Of a stretch of 60,407 nucleotides of DNA, positions 8,948 to 17,316 are shown piece by piece. How positions within the stretch are numbered: the stretch's first letter is position 1; each line of letters starts with the position of its first letter. The notes under the pieces were generated by a model that had not been told where the DNA came from, searched no databases, and was given only the letters and a program-made list of their open reading frames with translations. A program made the position numbers and the translations under genes. The DNA is from JACQFK01 sp041482015 (GTDB taxonomy: Bacteria > Planctomycetota > MHYJ01 > JACPRB01), in contig JBGPCZ010000011.1 of the NCBI GenBank assembly GCA_041482015.1, positions 1 to 60,407 of the forward strand, read 5' to 3'.

Positions 8948-9661
8948 TCACCGGCCCTTGCGGAACCGCGGCCGGTTCGCGTCGAAGTCCGGGCGCGGGA
9001 CCGCGATGGCCAGGGGCCTGTCGCGGCGGCGCGCGACCATCCGCCAGACGACGAGCCCCTTCTGACGCGCCTGGATCTCGCGGCGCGTCCGCCCCCGGGG
9101 CGCGTCGGGCCACGGGCCCGGCACGATCGTGGGCTCGAAATGCTTCGAGACCGCGCCGAGCAGGTACTGCCAGTAGGCCTTGTTGTCGGTCTGCAGCACG
9201 AGAATCCCGTCCGCGCGGAGGACGATCCACGCGCGCTCGAGGAACTCCGGCGTCAGCATCCTCCTGGAGACGTCCGCCTCCTCGTAGTAGGGCTGCGGAT
9301 GGTAGACGTGGACTTCGTCGACCGAATCCCCCGCGAGTTTTCCGAAGAGCCACGCGACCGCGTCGGCCGTCACGAAGCGGACGTTTGACAATCCCCGCCG
9401 ATTCGCCCTCTGCGCGGCGTGATCGATCGCCACCTGCACGAGGTCGATCCCCAGGTGGTCGTGCGTCGGACGGGCGATCGCCGAGCCGACCAGGGCGCGG
9501 CCGTTGCCGCATCCGAGATCGACCACGCGCGGGGCGACGCGCCCGAAGACTCGTTCCCAGTCAAAGGACCGGCCGTCGTCGCGGAAGCCCGTCTTCGTCC
9601 AGCGCTCCGCCGGGAGGACGCGGCCGGGAAACGGCACGCCGAACTCGGAGTCCGGGTTCAT
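8948..9661 (-). CDS. trmB: TrmB-like tRNA (guanine-N7)-methyltransferase
   Basis: A 237-aa SAM-dependent methyltransferase; in TrmB the product is m7G46 in tRNA. Motif I is VVDLGCGNGRAL (residues 46-57), motif II GIDLVQVAI, and the NVRFVTADA strand follows. The usual TrmB FPDPWPK motif is replaced by VYHPQPYYEE (118-127), and the later LTPEFL and QTDNKAYWQYL segments match the family layout. The C-terminus is very basic (RMVARRR...RFRKGR), suiting RNA binding. The ATG at 9661 overlaps the stop of the upstream enzyme gene in an ATGA, so the two are translationally coupled. The variant substrate-loop motif leaves open a related but distinct RNA target. Confidence 0.82.
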   Translation of the reverse strand: MNPDSEFGVPFPGRVLPAERWTKTGFRDDGRSFDWERVFGRVAPRVVDLGCGNGRALVGSAIARPTHDHLGIDLVQVAIDHAAQRANRRGLSNVRFVTADAVAWLFGKLAGDSVDEVHVYHPQPYYEEADVSRRMLTPEFLERAWIVLRADGILVLQTDNKAYWQYLLGAVSKHFEPTIVPGPWPDAPRGRTRREIQARQKGLVVWRMVARRRDRPLAIAVPRPDFDANRPRFRKGR

Positions 9662-10437
9662 CGGCGGAAGAGCGCGTTCGCTTCCCCGTAGGGGACAGCG
9701 CCGCGCGCGAATCCCCAGGTTCCGCGCCCGAGGAGTTCCCGCGCGATCCGGCGCGCGAGACCCATCGTCGCCCGCATCGCGCCAGACCCCACGCTGACGC
9801 GCGCCACGCCCAGCCGCTCCAGCGCGCGGACGGAGGGGACGCCGGCGCCCCCAAGAATGTTGAGCGGGCCGCCGACCGAGAGCGCGAGCGCGCGGATCGT
9901 CTTCGCGTCCTTCACCCACGGCACATAGATGCAGTCCGCGCCCGCCGCGCGGTACGCCCGCGCCCGCTCGACCGCCTGCTCGAAGGTTCCCCCCGGAACC
10001 CCGAAGACGTCGACCCGCGCGTTGATCACGATCGGCACCCGGCCCGCGGCCTTCCGCGCCTCCCGCAGGAGCGCACCCTGTTCGCGCACGTCGACCAGCC
10101 GCCCCCGCCGCGCATCCTCGAGGTTCATCCCGACGGCGCCCGCCCCGACCAGCCCGCGGACCGTCTTCGCGACGTCTCCGTAGCCTGCCTCGACATCCGC
10201 CGTCACGGGGACGCGGACGGCCCGGACGATCCTTTTGATCGCAGTGATCATCTCCCCGGGCGGCAGGCGCTCCCCGTCGCGGCAGCCCATCGAGAACGAG
10301 ATCCCCGCGCTCGTCGTCGCGATCGCCCGGAACCCGCTCTCCTCGAACATCCGGGCGCTCGCCGCGTCCCACGCGTTCGGGAGCACGAGGATGCGGCGGG
10401 CGTGGTGCATCCGGCGGAACGCCTCGACGGGATTCAT
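9658..10437 (-). CDS. Isocitrate lyase / PEP mutase family enzyme
   Basis: A 259-aa TIM-barrel of the PEP mutase/isocitrate lyase superfamily, whose members make or break C-C or P-C bonds next to a carboxylate, often acting on methylisocitrate, oxaloacetate or phosphonopyruvate. Visible family marks are PNAWDAASARMFEESGF at the start, the Mg-binding TADVEAGYGD (residues ~93-102), GMNLEDA (~118-124), INARVDVF and IYVPWVKD. The gating loop carries SMGCRDGERLP rather than the KKCGH of isocitrate lyase, so it belongs to the large uncharacterised short subgroup. It is the first gene of a two-gene unit with trmB and is divergent from the gntR gene. A perfect -10 hexamer sits six nt before its ATG. 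Confidence 0.88.
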   Translation of the reverse strand: MNPVEAFRRMHHARRILVLPNAWDAASARMFEESGFRAIATTSAGISFSMGCRDGERLPPGEMITAIKRIVRAVRVPVTADVEAGYGDVAKTVRGLVGAGAVGMNLEDARRGRLVDVREQGALLREARKAAGRVPIVINARVDVFGVPGGTFEQAVERARAYRAAGADCIYVPWVKDAKTIRALALSVGGPLNILGGAGVPSVRALERLGVARVSVGSGAMRATMGLARRIARELLGRGTWGFARGAVPYGEANALFRR

Positions 10438-10443
10438 CCCCAG

Positions 10444-10449
10444 ATTATA
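10444..10449 (-). promoter_or_regulatory. TATAAT -10 element six nt upstream of the PEP-mutase-family ATG
   Basis: Read on the minus strand, a perfect TATAAT is followed by six bases and then ATG. Transcription would start at or next to the ATG, giving a leaderless mRNA. No good -35 is visible at 16-18 bp. Confidence 0.55.
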
Positions 10450-10481
10450 GCCCCGCCCCGCCGACCCGCCGCGTAATAGAA

Positions 10482-10510
10482 TTGACGTCCAACTGAGATC
10501 TCAGTAAGAT
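10482..10510 (+). promoter_or_regulatory. Sigma-70-type promoter of the gntR operon
   Basis: TTGACG (10482-10487) and TAAGAT (10505-10510) are separated by exactly 17 bp. The predicted start falls near 10517, only about six nt before the ATG at 10523, and no Shine-Dalgarno is present, so the message may be leaderless. Confidence 0.75.
10492..10505. promoter_or_regulatory. 14-bp perfect palindromic operator ACTGAGATCTCAGT
   Basis: A perfect dyad occupies the spacer between the -35 and -10 boxes of the gntR promoter, where a bound dimer would block RNA polymerase. It is the likely autoregulatory site of the GntR protein encoded directly downstream. Confidence 0.7.
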
Positions 10511-10522
10511 GCCAAACATACC

Positions 10523-11173
10523 ATGGTGAAGACCGGCGCCTCCCGGAACCTGCTCCAGGACCGCGCGTACGAGGAGCTCAAGGGCCTCATCCAGCGCGGC
10601 ACCTACCCGGCCGGGACCTTCCTCTCCGAGCGCCAGCTCGCGGGGAAACTCGGGATGAGCAAGACCCCCATCAAGTCGGCGCTCACGCGGCTCGACATGG
10701 AGGGGTTCGTCGCCGTCTCGCCCCAGCAGGGGATCGTCGTCCGCGAACTGTCCATCCGCCAGATCATGGACCTCTTCGACATCCGGGAGGCCCTCGAGAC
10801 TTTCGTGGTCCGCCGGATGGCCGGGAAGCTCGCGCCGGAGCAGGTGGCCCGCCTCCGGAAGAACCTCCGCGACCAGGCCCGGGCTGCCCGGGCGAAGGAG
10901 GTCGGGGACGCCACGCGGCTCGACGCCGAGTTCCACATCATGATCTGCGACTTCCTGGGAAATCTCGAGATCTCCCAGGCCCTCTGGCAGATGAGAGAGA
11001 AGCTCCACCGCCTCATCCTGGGCAACTTCAACCGCGTGCCCCGGCGGATGACCGAGAGTGTCCACGAGCACGCCTCGATCGCCGCGGCCCTCATCCGTGG
11101 CCCGGGTGAGCTCGCGGCGGAGCGGATCCGGAAACACCTGGACGTGGGACGACAGCTGATCCTCGGACGATGA
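10523..11173 (+). CDS. GntR-family (FadR/FCD subfamily) transcriptional regulator
   Basis: A 216-aa regulator. Residues 10-75 are the winged helix typical of GntR: YEELKGLIQRGTYPAGTFLSERQLA...SKTPIKSALTRLDMEGFV. Residues ~85-210 are the all-helical FCD ligand domain, with candidate metal ligands in DAEFHIM, SVHEHASI and IRKHLDV. FCD regulators usually sense small carboxylates or sugar acids. The gene starts six nt after a predicted transcription start and is preceded by a perfect dyad lying inside its promoter, consistent with autorepression. Its stop codon overlaps the start of the cytochrome/DUF1553 gene in an ATGA, so repressor, cytochrome protein and DUF1501 protein form one operon. The next start (GTG at 10526) is possible. 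Confidence 0.9.
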   Translation: MVKTGASRNLLQDRAYEELKGLIQRGTYPAGTFLSERQLAGKLGMSKTPIKSALTRLDMEGFVAVSPQQGIVVRELSIRQIMDLFDIREALETFVVRRMAGKLAPEQVARLRKNLRDQARAARAKEVGDATRLDAEFHIMICDFLGNLEISQALWQMREKLHRLILGNFNRVPRRMTESVHEHASIAAALIRGPGELAAERIRKHLDVGRQLILGR

Positions 11174-13575
11174 TTCGCACCCTCGCGGTCCTGCTCCTTT
11201 TGGCCGGCGCGCTCCGCGCCCAGCAGTCCGACGCGGAACGCGAGGGCCTCGAGTTCTTCGAGAAGCGCATCCGTCCCGTCCTCGCCGACACCTGCTACTC
11301 GTGCCACAGCGCGAAGGCCGAGAAGGTGAAAGGGGCGCTCCTCCTGGACACGCGCGAAGGGACCCTCAAAGGCGGAGAGACCGGCCCGGCCGTCGTCCCG
11401 GGCGACCTCGAGAAGAGCCTGCTCATCAAGGCCGTGCGTCACGTCGATCCCGACTTCAAGATGCCGCCCAAGAAGAAGCTCCCCGCGGAGGCGATCGCCG
11501 ACCTCGAGGCGTGGGTGAAGATGGGCGCGCCCGATCCCCGCCGCGGCGACGCCCCGGCGCCGAGGAAGCCCGTCGACCTCGCCGCCGCCCGACGCTCCTG
11601 GGCCTTCAGCCCCGTCGCCGAGCCCGCCCTTCCGTCCGTCCGGGACGATTCGTGGCCGCGGAGCCCCATCGACCGCTTCGTCCTCGCGAAACTCGAGGAA
11701 AAGAACCTTCGGCCGGCGGTCGATGCAGACCGCCGCGCGATCCTCCGCCGCGTGACCTTTGACCTCACGGGCCTTCCTCCGACGCCCGTTGAGATCGATG
11801 CCTTCCTCGCCGACCGGTCGCCCGACGCGTGGTCCCGGGTCATCGAGCGCCTTCTGGCCTCCCCCGCCTACGGCGAGCGCTGGGGCCGCCATTGGCTCGA
11901 CGTCGTCCGCTACGCCGACACGGCGGGCGACAACTCCGACTTCCCCATCCCGCAGATCCACAAGTACCGGAACTACGTGATCCAGTCCTTCAACGACGAC
12001 AAGCCGTACGACCAGTTCGTGCGGGAGCAGCTGGCGGGCGACCTTCTGCCTTGGAAGACCGACGAGGAGCGCCACGAGAAGATCGTCGCGACGGGTTACC
12101 TCGCCAACGCCAAGCGCTTCGGCTCGCGCGTCGACGACTACCCGTGGCACCTGACGATCGAGGACACGATCGACAACCTCGGCCGCACGTTCCTCGGCTT
12201 CACGGTCAACTGCGCCCGCTGCCACGACCACAAGTTCGACCCGTTTACGAACGAGGACTACTACGCCCTGTATGGATTCTTCGCGAGCACGAGGTACCCC
12301 TGGCCGGGGATCGAGCTGGAGCAGAGGCAGCGCGACTTCGTCCCGCTCGTCCCCCGGGAGAAGGCCGAGGCCCTCCTCCGGGAGCGCGCGGAGCGGCAGG
12401 CCGCGCTCGACGCCGCGTTCAAAAGGCTCGAGGCCGAGAAGAAGTCCGTCGACCTGGCGATGAAGGAGATCGCCGAGGGCGAGCTCGCGCGGATCAAGGA
12501 GTACGGCGATTCGCTCGCGAAGTCCGTCGACGCCGCGAAAAAGGAGAAGGACCAGTTCGGCAAGACGCCGCTCCCCTTTGAGACCGCCTACGCCGTCTCC
12601 GAGGGGAAGACGGTGTCGAACGCGAAGATGCAGATCAAGGGGGACCCCGAGCGGCTCGGCAAGGAGGTCCCCCGCCGCTTCCTCGAGGTCCTGGGCGGGC
12701 AGCCGCTCTCGTCGGACATCAAGGGGAGCGGGCGCCTCCAGCTGGCCGAGTGGATCGTCGATCCCGCCAACCCGCTGGCCGCGCGCGTCCTCGTCAACCG
12801 GCTCTGGCACCACCATTTCGGGAAGGGGATCGTCGCCACGCCGAGCGACTTCGGAAAACAAGGCCGGCCGCCCACCCATCCCGAGCTCCTCGACTGGCTG
12901 GCCCGCCGGTTCGTGGAGAGCGGCTGGTCGATCAAGGCGATGCACCGCCTCATCCTGCACTCGAGGACCTGGCAGCTCGCGAGCGACGACGACCCGGCCG
13001 CCCTGCTCGCCGATCCGTCGAACGACCTTCTCTGGCATCACGCGCGGCACCGGCTCGAGGCGGAGGCGATCCGCGATTCGCTCCTCGCGGTGAGCGGAGC
13101 GCTCGACCGCTCGACCGGCGGGTCCCATCCCTTCCCGCCCATGACGCAATGGGACTACACGCAGCACAAGCCCTTCCTCGCGGTCTACGAAAGCGACCGC
13201 CGGAGCGTCTACCTCATGACCCAGCGGATCCGCCGCCACCCGTTCTTCGGCATCTTCGACGGGGCGGAGACCAACATGTCGACGTCCGCGCGCGTCACGA
13301 GCACGACGCCGCTCCAGGCGCTCTGGTTCCTGAACGACCCCTTCGTCCACGAGCAGGCGAAGCGGTTCGCGGAGAGGCTCGCGAAGGAACGTCCCGACGA
13401 CGCGTCGCGGATCGAGCGGGCGTACCTCCTGACCTTGGGCCGTCCTCCCACGGAAGAGGAGCTGCGGGCGGGGCTGGAATTCCTCTCGAAGGCCCGGTCG
13501 TCCTATGGAGAGGAGGCGTGGCCGGCCTATGCGCGGGTCCTGTTCCGGTTGAGCGAATTCATTCACCCGAGATGA
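11170..13575 (+). CDS. Planctomycete cytochrome C-DUF1549-DUF1553 protein (PSD1 type)
   Basis: An 801-aa exported protein of a family greatly expanded in Planctomycetes. The signal peptide spans residues 1-18 (ends ALRAQQ). The N-terminal cytochrome module has the haem site CYSCH (C42, C45, H46). DUF1549 runs from about 155 to 365 and contains a second CxxCH, NCARCHDHKFDP, near residue 349. An Ala/Lys/Glu coiled-coil-like stretch (~395-460) leads into DUF1553 (~520-780; ANPLAARVLVNRLWHHHFG). The biochemical role is not established; because the family co-occurs with DUF1501 and sulfatases, oxidative polysaccharide breakdown is often suggested. The start overlaps gntR by 4 nt and the stop overlaps the DUF1501 start by 4 nt. 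Confidence 0.95.
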   Translation: MIRTLAVLLLLAGALRAQQSDAEREGLEFFEKRIRPVLADTCYSCHSAKAEKVKGALLLDTREGTLKGGETGPAVVPGDLEKSLLIKAVRHVDPDFKMPPKKKLPAEAIADLEAWVKMGAPDPRRGDAPAPRKPVDLAAARRSWAFSPVAEPALPSVRDDSWPRSPIDRFVLAKLEEKNLRPAVDADRRAILRRVTFDLTGLPPTPVEIDAFLADRSPDAWSRVIERLLASPAYGERWGRHWLDVVRYADTAGDNSDFPIPQIHKYRNYVIQSFNDDKPYDQFVREQLAGDLLPWKTDEERHEKIVATGYLANAKRFGSRVDDYPWHLTIEDTIDNLGRTFLGFTVNCARCHDHKFDPFTNEDYYALYGFFASTRYPWPGIELEQRQRDFVPLVPREKAEALLRERAERQAALDAAFKRLEAEKKSVDLAMKEIAEGELARIKEYGDSLAKSVDAAKKEKDQFGKTPLPFETAYAVSEGKTVSNAKMQIKGDPERLGKEVPRRFLEVLGGQPLSSDIKGSGRLQLAEWIVDPANPLAARVLVNRLWHHHFGKGIVATPSDFGKQGRPPTHPELLDWLARRFVESGWSIKAMHRLILHSRTWQLASDDDPAALLADPSNDLLWHHARHRLEAEAIRDSLLAVSGALDRSTGGSHPFPPMTQWDYTQHKPFLAVYESDRRSVYLMTQRIRRHPFFGIFDGAETNMSTSARVTSTTPLQALWFLNDPFVHEQAKRFAERLAKERPDDASRIERAYLLTLGRPPTEEELRAGLEFLSKARSSYGEEAWPAYARVLFRLSEFIHPR

Positions 13576-14951
13576 GCATGAGTTGCACGCGGCGCCAGGT
13601 GCTCCAGTCCCTCGCGGGAGGCTCACTCCTTCTGCCGGGCTTTCTCTCGAGGCTGCTCGCGGACGACGCGGCGCGCGACCCTCTGGCGCCCCGCGCCCCG
13701 CACTTCCCCGCCCGCGCGAAGAACGTGATCTTCCTCTTCTCGCAGGGCGGCGTCTCGCAGCTCGACACCTTTGACTACAAGCCTGAACTCATCAAGGACG
13801 ACGGCAAGACCCACCTCGTCCCGGGCGGTGGGCTCTCGCGCGACAAGAAGAAACTCCTGCGGCCCGTCTTCGGCTTCAAGCCCGGCGGCCGCTGCGGGAC
13901 GATGGTGAGCGACATCTTCCCCCGCATCCGCGAGCGGATGGACGACATCTGCGTCATCAAGTCGATGAAATCCGACGACAACGAGCACTTCCAGGCGACG
14001 CTCGCGATCCACACGGGGTCGTTCTTCTTCTCGCGCCCGAGCCTCGGCTCCTGGGTGAGCTACGGCCTGGGAACGGTCAACCAGAACCTTCCCTCGTTCG
14101 TCGTCATCGCGCCGCAGATGCCTTATGGAGGCACGCAGGTGTTCGCCAACGACTTCCTGCCGGCCTACCACCAGGGGACGCGCGTCATCCCCGGCCCCGA
14201 GCCGATCCCCGACCTCGCGCGCCGCTCGAAGGAGGCGGGGCTCCAGGAGATGGAACTCGGCCTCGTCAACGCCTTCAACGAGAAGCACCTGAAGGACAAC
14301 GGCAACGACTCGAACCTCGCCGCGCGGATCCGCACCTTCGAGACGGCGTTCCGGATGCAGACCGAGGCGCCGGAGGCGTTCGATCTTTCGAGGGAATCCG
14401 GCGAGACGCTCGCCCTTTATGGCCTCAAGCGCGGCGCAACCCAGGGCTACGGCTGGCAGTGCCTCGTGGCGCGGCGGCTCGTCGAGCGGGGCGTGCGATT
14501 CGTCGAGCTGATCGACGTGGGCTCGTCGAACAACTGGGACCAGCACGGCGACATGCCGCAGCACGCGAAGCTGGCGGCGATGATCGACCAGCCGATCGCA
14601 GGGCTGCTCACGGACCTCAAGCGGCGCGGGATGCTAGACGAAACGCTCGTCGTCTGGACCACCGAGTTCGGCCGGACGCCCGGCGAGGACGCCCCGAACG
14701 GCCGCGGCCACCACGGCGCCTGCTTCTCCTCGTGGCTCGCCGGCGGTGGCGTGAAGGGCGGGATCACCCACGGGACGACCGACGAGATCTCCTCCGCGGT
14801 CGCCGAGGACAAGGTCCACGTCCACGACTTCCACGCGACGATCCTCCACCTCCTGGGCTTCGACCACACGAAGCTCACCTACCGCCACGCCGGCCGCGAC
14901 TTCCGCCTCACCGACGTCCACGGGAACGTCGTCCGCGAGATCCTGGCCTGA
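13572..14951 (+). CDS. DUF1501 protein with Tat-like signal
   Basis: A 459-aa protein starting at the ATG that overlaps the preceding stop (ATGA). The N-terminus has CTRRQVLQSLAGG followed by a hydrophobic stretch, which resembles a twin-arginine signal. The body matches DUF1501, a family with an alkaline-phosphatase/sulfatase-like fold: VIFLFSQGGVSQLDTF near residue 55, WVSYGLGT, LARRLVERGVRFVEL, VVWTTEFGRTPG and GRGHHGACFSSWLAGG near the C-terminus. DUF1501 proteins are nearly always paired with the DUF1553 protein encoded upstream and presumably act on the same extracytoplasmic substrate; no reaction is established. It is the last gene of the gntR operon; 77 nt separate it from the kinase gene. 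Confidence 0.94.
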   Translation: MSMSCTRRQVLQSLAGGSLLLPGFLSRLLADDAARDPLAPRAPHFPARAKNVIFLFSQGGVSQLDTFDYKPELIKDDGKTHLVPGGGLSRDKKKLLRPVFGFKPGGRCGTMVSDIFPRIRERMDDICVIKSMKSDDNEHFQATLAIHTGSFFFSRPSLGSWVSYGLGTVNQNLPSFVVIAPQMPYGGTQVFANDFLPAYHQGTRVIPGPEPIPDLARRSKEAGLQEMELGLVNAFNEKHLKDNGNDSNLAARIRTFETAFRMQTEAPEAFDLSRESGETLALYGLKRGATQGYGWQCLVARRLVERGVRFVELIDVGSSNNWDQHGDMPQHAKLAAMIDQPIAGLLTDLKRRGMLDETLVVWTTEFGRTPGEDAPNGRGHHGACFSSWLAGGGVKGGITHGTTDEISSAVAEDKVHVHDFHATILHLLGFDHTKLTYRHAGRDFRLTDVHGNVVREILA

Positions 14952-15028
14952 CCCGGGAAGGTTCGTCTCGCAGGCCCATAAGGGTGCCCGGGGGCGTGTT
15001 AGAATGGGCGGGGAGCCGAATCACGACC

Positions 15029-16048
<1,020 letters not shown>

Positions 16049-16089
16049 CCGAAACATAGCCTCCCCGGAAGAGGCTTGATCCTAGAATA

Positions 16090-16129
16090 CTAGTATGCTA
16101 GTATAATAGCCTCTGGATCGGTTAAGGAG
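16090..16129 (+). promoter_or_regulatory. Promoter, direct repeats and RBS of the MITE-split gene
   Basis: CTAGTAT occurs twice (16090-16096 and 16098-16104), the second overlapping a TATAAT at 16102-16107. AAGGAG at 16124-16129 lies nine nt before the GTG at 16139. The repeats over the -10 region could be an operator. Confidence 0.55.
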
Positions 16130-16327
16130 CCCAGTTCGGTGGCGGAGAGACCGGCGCTCCTCACGGCCTTGATTATCCTGCCCGTGACGTACAACCCGGA
16201 TGCGGAGGGGAAACACCGGCCTGTCGAAGATGAGAAGTTCATCCTGACGGCGGAGGAGATTGCCAGAAAGTTCGGAGGCGGCACGATCCACCGCTATCCC
16301 GGAGGAAACGTGGAAGGCTTTTGGTGG

Positions 16328-16335
16328 GATAAAGG
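16328..16335. repeat. Left 8-bp target-site duplication (GATAAAGG)
   Basis: GATAAAGG immediately precedes the left inverted repeat of the MITE and is identical to the eight bases immediately after the right inverted repeat. Confidence 0.88.
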
Positions 16336-16565
16336 GAGACTCCTCGTTCATTGTCACCAACAAAGACAGCTAAAGTGACGCAAGCGCTTGGCGTCCAGAT
16401 AGATGAACATTTCGTCCGCACTCCAAATGGGTCTTCCGAAGGCCATCCTCATACAGCCGCTGTGGCCACTCGAGGAAATGGTTTCTGAGCCTCCTCACCG
16501 GCCATTTCACGGGGTTCTGGTCCCGGCGCCAAGCACTTGCGTGGTGACAAAGAACGAGGAGTCTC
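16336..16565. mobile_element. 230-bp non-coding MITE with 23-bp terminal inverted repeats
   Basis: The ends are inverted repeats of 23 bp (16336-16358 and 16543-16565) that match at 22 of 23 positions and begin GAGACTCCTCGTTC. A second inverted block (16378-16393 versus 16527-16542, ACGCAAG.GCTTGGCG) continues the homology after a 19-nt extra segment on the left side only. No transposase or other credible frame is inside. An exact 8-bp duplication flanks the element. Duplications of 8 bp are known for several IS groups (for example IS256, ISL3, IS1595 and IS66 types); I cannot assign a parent. Confidence 0.88.
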
Positions 16566-16573
16566 GATAAAGG
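16566..16573. repeat. Right 8-bp target-site duplication (GATAAAGG)
   Basis: This is the second copy of the duplicated target; coding sequence of the split gene resumes directly after it, in the original frame. Confidence 0.88.
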
Positions 16574-16821
16574 CATCCTATACTCAGATGTACATGCGGT
16601 CCTCGAGGTGGATGTACCGGACACGGCGCAGTCTAGGACCTGGCTGCGCGCGTTTGCAAAGAAGGTCCTCATGAGGCGATTTGAGCAGAAGGCGATCTAC
16701 ATCAAACTGGTCGGCCCGATCGAACAGATCATCGTGGACGAAGAGCAGGTGAACGAATAGGGCGAGCCAATGCGGGTTGCGGCCCGTGCGCGGCGAGTGT
16801 CGATGGTCATGGAGGTGGACG

Positions 16822-17004
16822 ATGTCGGTGGAAAGGAAGCTTGAGGCCCCGGTAACCCTTTTTGCGGCGATCGAAGCCAAGCAGCACGAAGCGCTTAGAG
16901 AAATCGCGTTCCGGGAGAAGCGATCGCTCGCCGATCTCGTACGCGAAGCGCTCGACGTGCTCATCCGGAGCCGGTCGAAGAAGCACAAGGTGGCCAGGGC
17001 GTGA
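16822..17004 (+). CDS. Ribbon-helix-helix (CopG-like) small DNA-binding protein
   Basis: A 60-aa protein. GGAGGTG five nt before the ATG at 16822 fixes the start; a longer frame beginning at 16777 lacks an RBS and adds Arg/Trp-rich residues. The sequence has the RHH plan: a short strand (KLEAPVTLFA), helix 1 (KQHEALREIAFREK), a turn with RSLADLV, and helix 2 (REALDVLIRSR) ending in a basic tail. RHH proteins bind DNA as dimers through the strand and are common as antitoxins. It lies 61 nt downstream of the MITE-split gene. Whether the two formed a toxin-antitoxin pair is unknown; the order, unknown protein first, would allow it. Confidence 0.8.
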   Translation: MSVERKLEAPVTLFAAIEAKQHEALREIAFREKRSLADLVREALDVLIRSRSKKHKVARA

Positions 17005-17316
17005 CCGTAAGCAACACGGGTCGTCGAACGCCAACAGCGGGATACCGGAGTACGGGGCCAGCGATCGACTAGACTGCAGGACGAGCTACGACTTCCAACA
17101 GGATCAGGTCGTCCCGGAAGCGGGTCCGGCAGGGAGCGGTGCCGTTGTCGTCCACTCGCAAATACTTCTCAACTTCAGACCTGGAATGGTAGCGAAACTC
17201 ACCCCCTTCACACCGTCGCCCGCGATCGCGGATCCCGATTGAAATCAAGCATGCCCGGTGTATGCAGTCGAACGTGCGCTCAAAGTCCAGGGCCGGGGAG
17301 CTCGTGAAGGACTCCG
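17005..17316. other. 312-bp region without a recognisable gene
   Basis: Between the RHH gene and the end of the sulfatase gene I find no frame with normal composition and no RNA gene. It may hold decayed sequence from the same accessory segment as the MITE-split gene. Confidence 0.5.

Larger units (their letters stand above)
16139..16760 (+). pseudogene. Conserved 127-aa protein gene interrupted by a 230-bp MITE
   Basis: The GTG start at 16139 has a well placed AAGGAG. The first 65 codons (LTAEEIARKFGGGT, then GFWWDKG) run into the insertion and the frame stops at 16378 within it. Removing the insertion plus one copy of the 8-bp duplication (238 bp) rejoins the frame exactly, and it then continues ILYSDVHAVLEVDVPDT ... 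IYIKLVGPIEQIIVDEE to TAG at 16758-16760: 127 residues in all. The start, RBS and both halves of the frame are intact, so disruption is probably recent. The intact protein looks like a small cytoplasmic alpha/beta protein of a family I recall only as hypothetical. A ribbon-helix-helix gene follows 61 nt downstream. Confidence 0.85.

Noticed and set aside
14952..15028. CCCGGG...CCCGGG inverted repeat after the DUF1501 gene as a terminator
   Set aside because: The loop is over 30 nt and there is no T-run; probably chance at this G+C content.
16336..16565. Transposase fragment inside the inserted 230 bp (minus-strand frame at 16370-16672)
   Set aside because: The frame runs out of the element through the split gene and has no transposase motif or DDE residues in context.
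17005..17316. A gene on the minus strand reading EFRYHSRSEVEKYLRV
   Set aside because: No start, RBS or family pattern. It continues out of the sulfatase shadow frame.
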